This document shows positions 57,707 to 64,000 of a DNA stretch of 64,000 nt, in pieces (the stretch's first letter is position 1; the number at the start of each line of letters is the position of its first letter). The notes beneath the pieces are model-generated. The model worked only from the letters and a program-made list of their open reading frames with translations. It ran no database searches and was not told the origin of the DNA. Both the position numbers and the translations under genes were made by a program. This stretch comes from Chinchilla lanigera. Its lineage: Eukaryota; Chordata; Mammalia; Rodentia; Chinchillidae. The stretch lies in assembly GCF_000276665.1 (NCBI RefSeq), contig NW_004955448.1, positions 299,987-363,986 on the forward strand, written 5' to 3'.

Positions 57707-57716
57707 CTCACGTGAG
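57707..57716. promoter_or_regulatory. Palindromic E-box CTCACGTGAG
   Basis: A perfect 10-base palindrome with the TCACGTGA core bound by MITF/TFE and USF proteins. It lies 63 bases right of the gap, upstream of the expected transcription start. Confidence 0.5.
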
Positions 57717-57960
57717 GAGCGGGCCTTCAGCGGCCTGGCAACGGCCTTGTCCCCTGCCCCCGGCCGGAGGCGGCGGGCAGCGCTGTCTGGGCGGGACCCG
57801 GGCGTGACGGACGTGGATCCCGACCAACGAATATGCAGGTGGGGCGGGCCGTGGCCCAGGCACGCCTTCTTCCGTAACGTAGGGGCGGAGAAACGGGAGG
57901 CTGGAAAGGCAGGGCGGCCCAGGTGTTCGCGCAGGTCCTGACCTTTAATACACTTTGGCA

Positions 57961-60900
57961 AAAGTTAGCGAGGAGTTACAGTGCGCATTTAATGAGTCTG
58001 CGATTTGCTAATCCCTGGACTTGGCGTGGCAGACTATAAAATATTTTGAAGGCCAGTTCAGCCTGACACATGAATACTGAGGTTCTTGCCTCAAAGAACA
58101 GGCAGGTTAGTGGTGTAGACAGCCTAACACTGGCACAGAGTGAGGCTCTGTGGTTACCGGGAAAAGCAAATAGGTTGACTCATCAACCTAGAATTTAACC
58201 TACCAATCTCACCTTGAGGAATTTGAATGAATATTCTCCACCTGGACCCTCAAACGCTGCCCTTTGTCGTATTGCTCACCAGAACAGTGTGTCCAGAACA
58301 GCCTATGTGTCCAACCAGTTGCTTGAGCAATCCAATGAGTGAGATCCACATTGAGTCATCTCCAAAAGCGTCAACTGAAAAGCAAAACATGTTTAAAAGG
58401 CTACTGTCTATAGACAAAAAACACCACAAAAACATTTACAAGTGCAGATGCACTTGTAAAGAAAATGGAGGGCAGAGGAAGGAGACAGATTTCCCACTCA
58501 AATAGGACAATCTGAGCAAAGGCAACAGCGGCAGCTCCACGTGGTGGGTACACCAAGCTCAGGGCGGAGCTGAGGCTGAGGGACAGAGGCAGATCCACTT
58601 CTGAAAGCCTTCGGTGCCCTGGAAGAGAATCTGGGCTTCACCCTGAGGATGAAGGGGCAATAAGGGTTTTTAATTGGCAGTGTGACAAGTTTGGGCTTGA
58701 AGCTGAGAATGATTGGTCCAGCAACTGACTCAGGTCTCAGGCCTAAGGCAGTGGGGAGAGAAGGACCCGGATTAAAACAGTAAGGTCATACTACTAGTAA
58801 AACTGGAGGGGGCCATTTTGCTTGGGGAAGGAGAGTTTTTTACAGGGCTGTTTCCTGGCTAATTTCTATTGCAAAGGACTGGGTGAAGAGGTAGAGGAGG
58901 AACACCTGGTAGGGCAAGAGTCAGGAAGGTGACCTGAGGTAAAGGAATTAGAGAAGACTTCCTTGAGGAAATTGGTCTAGTGGATAGTTAAGGAGATAAG
59001 GGGGAGTAGCAAGTATTCAGAGAACAGAAAGGACATGAAAGAAGACTCTGGTTCCATCGCCAACTGAGAGAGGAGGGGGAATCCCACACACTGAAGGCAG
59101 GTGCTGGAAGACTCCACTTTTCCCCGACTTTTGATGCTGTTCGTACCTGTGCCCGAGATCTTTCATGTGTACTACTAAAGTGGCTGTAGGTGTCCTGGGC
59201 TCACACTATGTAATTAGGGTAGGCATGCGCTTTAATAATAGGAGTTAAGTACTTGATAAAATGGCAATTCAATACCACTTTTTAATCTCTTGCAATTAAG
59301 GCTGAAGGGAGACTGGGAGAAATAAGATGTAACTGCCCTCATCTCCACTCCTTTCATATTTTGACATTCAAAACGAATTTTCTACCAAGCAGCCTTTTAA
59401 AAGCTTTTCTTTCTTCTGGGAAAAAAGGAGTAAGAACATTGTGATACTTTGCAAGTCTAGATATGTATAAAATTTTCCCTTTTTCTTAGCCAATATAACT
59501 CCTGAATTAAAGAGTTATGAATTTAAAGCTATTGCAGGCACAGCTGCATGCATGTATACACAATAACCACAGGGCCTGTTCTGTACCTACAGTTTGCATG
59601 CCTTGTGGGAGATGGCAGGGAGATCCCTGGAACAGCACAGCGTGCTAATGTGCTCCTTTCCTGTCTCAGTGTGTTTCACTGCTCTTATTTGGTCCAGCCC
59701 AACCCCTCCATTGGGTTGGACCACCATCCTGCTTGAAAATATAACCAGAGGCCTAAGGAGAAGAGATAGATAGTCATAGAACAGCTACTATTTACTCTTG
59801 AGAGACTAATCATATAACATCGTGTTCTTTTACACTGGCCAACCTCTTGTGCTCTGTGACCACTGAGCCTCACCCTTGTTTCATCTGAGCTAAATCAGAA
59901 GCTTTACTCTCTTAGGAGCAAGGCAGAGTCCACCAAAAAATTTTATTTGGCCAAAATATGTAGTTAGCATTAACTGCTGTCCAAATGATAAATATCCCCA
60001 AAAGATAAATTTCTCCCAATATTAAATGACATATACAATGTTCATAAAATTCAGCTTTGTTAAAATTTATTCAAATCACGCAATTATTGCCTCTCAACCA
60101 GAAAATGTTTTGTTTCTTAAGAGTTCCAAATGATGAAAAAAGGTAGTAGTATGTTGAGAAAAATTCCAGTAAAATGAATGGGACAAAATTTCATAGCCCT
60201 GTGATTTTTGCTATGGTTGTTTATGATGCCTGTGGTTGGATGCTGTCACAGAAAAGATTCATATCTGCTAACCGGTGCAGACTACTCAACTTTTATGCAT
60301 TTCAACTTCTTGACAATATGATGCTAATTAGTTTTACCTAGGTTAAAAGATGCACTAACGCAATAGTCTTGCAGTTACTGGCATCTTTTTTGACTGCACT
60401 TGTTTTAACAAACATTTGGCAATTTCACAAACACCAAGCCAGTGATCAGATCACTTCCAATTGCCATATACAGTATCCTTTAAAGCTGGTGGTCCTCTCC
60501 AAAGTATCTCTGCTTTTTCAAATTTTACCTGTCTCATGCTGTAGTGATCCATCAACAGGTGCCTAGTCACTGGTCCAGTTTTTACCTTTCCAAATGCAGC
60601 CAGGTACTGAGAAATTGTTGTAGCAAAACTTCTATATCTGCACCAAGGCCTAGACTTGCTGTTTTGAGGTTAGCTTCTGCCATGGCTCTCAGCTTATCTT
60701 CTCTTGAAACAGAGGTGAGTCTCCCTCAAGGCTCTTTTTTAGGCTCATATTCTCAGGATGAAATTTTTCAAACCACCAAGGAATAGTCCTCTGAGTCACA
60801 GAGCCTTTTCCTAAGGCAGAGTTGATATCCTACTTGCCTTAGCTGCACTATGTCCGAGTTTAAATTAAATTCATATAAAAGTGATTCACATATCTTTCAG

Positions 60901-61079
60901 TTCACTTTTGTTGAGAAAGTAAACATTAAAAGCAAACATCAAAGACAAATGAAGACTTTAACACCATTATGAATACAAAATGGTGCAAGCAAAAATAGGC
61001 CTGATACCAGGCACAGTGAAGTTTCAACTGGGCAAATAGAAATTTCAGTGGCGGAAACATATTTTTATCACTAGATTCA
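57961..61079. other. Upstream flank, no gene or repeat recognised
   Basis: About 3.1 kb with no SINE, L1 or LTR that I can name, unusual in this window. Open stretches of 60-90 codons (e.g. 58227-58505) show no domain. Enhancer function cannot be judged from sequence alone. Confidence 0.4.
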
Positions 61080-62290
61080 GCTGATATCAGTTTATATCAG
61101 GTGGATGTTACCTTTAAGCTTTTTGATTTTCCAATGGGAATATAATTTCCACTAATTTTATAATCATCTACCAAAAAGGGGAGCTTTCAAAATAAAATAT
61201 GAGTTGTGCTTTTAATCCAAGAACTCAGTGGCTACGAACACTTTTTTTCAATGCTAACAGATTAAGACACCGATCAATGCAAAGATGGGAAAAAAATTCT
61301 CCCATAGTGGGCTGATACTTATTTATGCTTCTTTGACAGAGCACTTTTAGATTTTTCCCTTGCCCTTCTCATATGATCTGAATGACTGCTACATTTCATA
61401 ATCTTTTTGTTTTACGAATCTTTACTTACTCAGAGTTTATCTTCTTTCACCTCTTTGACTTCTTCAGGTTTCATTCTTAATTTTTTTATGGATTAATAAA
61501 AACAATATATTTTAGGTGTATGAAAGAATTATTTGCCCAAGTTCACATTTTCCCCAGCAGTCATATATTCTAAATGGTACTAAAGTCTCCTGTCTAGTAT
61601 ATTTCTTAAAACCACAAACATAATAAACGTGTTCCCCAAGCCCAGCAGAATTCAAATCTAGTCAGTGGTTGTCAGTGTTTGAGGTGGGATACATCTTGGG
61701 GTAGGAGGGAAGTTTTATTTTTCAGCAACTTTGATTCCAGTTCTTTATTAGTACATATTTTGCCACAGTAATTTTTTTGCATCTAAGATGATAAAGTAGA
61801 AAGAAGGAAAGGGTCTCTGTTCCTTTTTTGTCCTCACTTAAATTCCAAATTAAACTTTCCAATAAATTAATAATCTTTGAAACTTTCCAGTAAATTGATA
61901 ATCTTCTGTTACCAAAGCAAGGGGGAAAATATGACCTCAACCATAATATACTGTTACCAGAGACAAAAAAAAAAGATATTGTAACTATAAAATAATTAGG
62001 GAAGTGAGTATTATTGTGGTCTTTGATATTGTTCATAAATGGAACAGAAATGGGAGAACAAGATTTCTCATTGATACAGTGGATTTAATACAAGAAGCAA
62101 CCTACCCCACTCCCAACAAGCATATTTGTTATAGTACAGCCAAAAAACAAAACTTGTTTTGATTCAGAAGTTAACCCAAAGAGACAGAAAATTTCCCAAA
62201 TGCAAAAGGGAGGAGGGGGACCTCAGAGCCACCATAGTGAGGTGACACATGGATAGAATTCATTTACCAGAACTACATAAAAGAACTGGA
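61080..62290 (-). pseudogene. Decayed duplicate of C16orf87 exon 3 with flanking intron
   Basis: Collinear and same-strand homology to about 41340-42770. Shared landmarks include CATCTACCA (41436/61168), GCACTTTTAG (41612/61341), ATATGATCTGAATG (41641/61372), TTTATCTTCT in exon, ATATATTTTAG in the intron (41788/61506), TTGTTC-CATAAATGGAACAG (about 42296/62028) and AACTTGTTTT (about 42650/62150). Intron is included, so this is a DNA-level duplication and not a retrocopy. The coding segment has indels. The acceptor AG is lost and the donor GT reads GC. It lies 3.1 kb upstream of the CpG island. Confidence 0.8.
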
Positions 62291-62479
62291 ACAGTCTGAA
62301 ACAGTGACATATTTAAACAAATATGCTTAAAATGTTCCAAGAAAAACTTAGAAATAGATTTCATTAGGCAAAAAATTTTTACTTGTAAAAAAATAAAAAT
62401 TTAAATGTCACATTGAATTTAGTTGTCATGTCTCCATAATGTCTCCAGTGTATACAGGTTGTTTTTTTTTTTTTAATTT

Positions 62480-64000
62480 TAAAGAGAAGAAGAAAAACAG
62501 ATATAAAACAGTTTTAAAGCAGGCTAATAGGAGAGTAACAATAATTAATACATTGCATATTTTAATCTTCATAGTAGTTACTCCGAATACAAGATATAGG
62601 CAAGAAATACTGTCAAAAAATATTAGTACAAAATTTTCTCTTCAATGAACGAAGAGAAAGTAGCTGTATAAGTATTTTAACTATTTTGTGTATATATATA
62701 CTTTTCCATTTTCTCTTCCTTCCTTACTCCTTTCCCCCATGAGTTTCTCTTTTCCTTTGAACAGTTTGTTCCCAATTCACAAAAGCTATTGTACATTTTG
62801 AATCCTACTTATACTTTCTGTTTACAAATATGAGTCTGATTTATTTCACTTATGAGTATGGTCTCAAGTTGTATCATTTACCTATAAAAGCCTCAAGTTT
62901 ATTCTGCTGTATGGCTGATTAGTACTCCATTGTGTACAAATACCACATCTTTTTACCCATTCCTCGGTTGATGGGCATTTGGGTTGTTTCGAAGATTTAG
63001 CTATGACAAATTGTGCTGCTATAAACATGGGTGCACATAAATCGCTGTGGTAAGATGTTTTTAATTCTTCTGGGAACATGCCCAGTAGGAGAATAGCTGG
63101 ATCAAATGGGGCCTCTAATCCTAGTTTTTTGAGGAATCTCCACACGGATTTCCACAGTGGTCTCACCAGTCCACACTCCCACTAACAGTGGAGGAGGGTT
63201 CCTTTTTCCCCACATCCCCACTAGCACTTGTTACTTTCTTTATTTTTGCTTTGTTTTTGTTTTTGTTTTTTTATTGTTTACTTTCTTGATGGCAGCCATT
63301 CTTTCAGGAGTGAGATGGAATCTCACTGTTATTTTAATTTGCAACTTTTGAATGACCAATGATGTCAAATTTTTTTCATGTATTTATTTGCTGTTTGTAT
63401 TTCTTCATCTGAGACATGTGTATTCATTTCAGACACCCATTTTTGGATTGGGTCTTTGAATTTGGGGGGTCTGTTTTTTTCAATTCTTTATATGTTTTAG
63501 ATATGTCTCTTGTCTGAGGGACAACTGACATAAATTTTTCCCACTCTGTGGGTTATCTTTTCATTCTGTTGATTTTTTTGTTATGCAAAAGCTTTTTAAT
63601 GAGATGAGATCACAACTGTTGATTCTTTGAATTGGTTCCCATGAAGTTTGGTTTTTGTTCATAAAGTCTCTGCCTACACCTGTCTTCAAGATTTCTACCT
63701 ACTTTCTCTTCCAGTAGATTCATTTCTGTTTTAATATTTAGATCTTTGATCTATTTTGACTTTAATTTATAGTGTATAGTGATAGGCATGGATCTATTAT
63801 TAGTCTTCGACATGTGGAAAGCCAGTTTTTCCAGCACCATTTATTAAAAAGCCAACCTTTTCCAGTGAATGTATTTGGTTTCTTTGTGAAAGATAAGATA
63901 ACTAAGTATGTTTGGAGTTGCATCTGGATCTTCTATTTTGTTCCATTGATCTTCAGACCTGCTTTATTGCCAATACCATGCTGATTTTATCTTGAGAGCA
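62480..64000 (-). mobile_element. L1, 3' UTR and ORF2 C-terminus, runs off window
   Basis: Minus strand. The 3' UTR (62480-62800) matches the L1 3' UTR at 28960-29180. The ORF2 C-terminal region (62880-63984) is collinear with 27700-28720 in reverse. It is broken by stops and was cut by the window edge. Confidence 0.8.

Larger units (their letters stand above)
57000..57960 (-). promoter_or_regulatory. C16orf87: CpG-island promoter of C16orf87
   Basis: An abrupt GC- and CpG-rich block in an AT-rich region, at the expected 5' end of the gene. Right of the gap are a GC box (GGGGGCGGGGCGG, 57652-57664), the palindromic E-box CTCACGTGAG (57707-57716) and a TGACG half-site near 57807. No TATA box was seen. 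Exon 1, coding for about 22 residues including the first zinc-ribbon cysteine pair, is expected in the N run, since its sequence is in neither visible flank. The long open frames across the block come from GC-rich sequence and N bases. Confidence 0.8.

Noticed and set aside
57747..57941. Plus-strand open frame in the CpG island suggesting a divergent gene
   Set aside because: It is a composition artefact. There is no splice donor, no protein family and no downstream exon.
57010..57961. Long minus-strand open frames (233 and 271 codons) across the CpG island
   Set aside because: They run through 360 N bases and GC-rich sequence with few stops by composition. The flanking translations are Arg/Pro/Ala-rich without a domain.
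61310..61510. 61310-61510 as an alternative functional exon of C16orf87
   Set aside because: Both splice sites are lost and the coding segment has indels relative to exon 3.

Overview
This is a piece of mammalian nuclear genome. It is dense with SINEs, LINE-1 and old LTR/DNA transposons and has one recognisable host gene. The SINEs are 7SL-derived B1 units with the internal duplication, tRNA-like ID units, and B1+ID dimers, so the source is a rodent. The B1-then-ID dimers and the lack of mouse/rat-type B2 elements suggest a non-murid such as the squirrel-related or beaver/kangaroo-rat lineages. That placement is an inference and was not tested.

The gene is the orthologue of human C16orf87 (UPF0547 family, a small zinc-ribbon nuclear protein), on the minus strand. 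Three of its four coding exons are visible: exon 2 (53643-53739), exon 3 (41583-41765) and the end of the reading frame in exon 4 (35611-35729). All have proper splice sites and matching phases, and together they encode 132 residues. As I recall, the human protein has 154 residues, so the missing 22 should be exon 1. Exon 1 almost certainly lies in the 360-base assembly gap (57285-57644) inside the CpG island at 57000-57960. The 3' UTR probably runs leftwards to about 33935.

Layout: 1-33930 is intergenic (downstream of the gene), made of L1 copies, MaLR/ERVL LTRs, a Tigger DNA transposon with a dead transposase, and many SINEs. A nearly full-length but dead L1 occupies about 21890-29200. 33935-57900 is the gene with three large introns. 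Intron 2 holds a decayed piggyBac transposase whose cysteine-rich tail is present three times in tandem. 57960-64000 is upstream flank. It contains a decayed copy of C16orf87 exon 3 with its flanking intron (about 61080-62290), then a reverse-strand L1 that runs off the window.

The most interesting observations are the upstream exon 3 duplicate, the piggyBac remnant with its triplicated zinc-binding tail, a Tigger element whose reading frame is interrupted by two ID SINEs with perfect target-site duplications, and SINE dimers enclosed by a single duplication. No intact transposon or viral reading frame was seen. No prokaryotic feature, CRISPR array or genuine tRNA/rRNA gene was seen.
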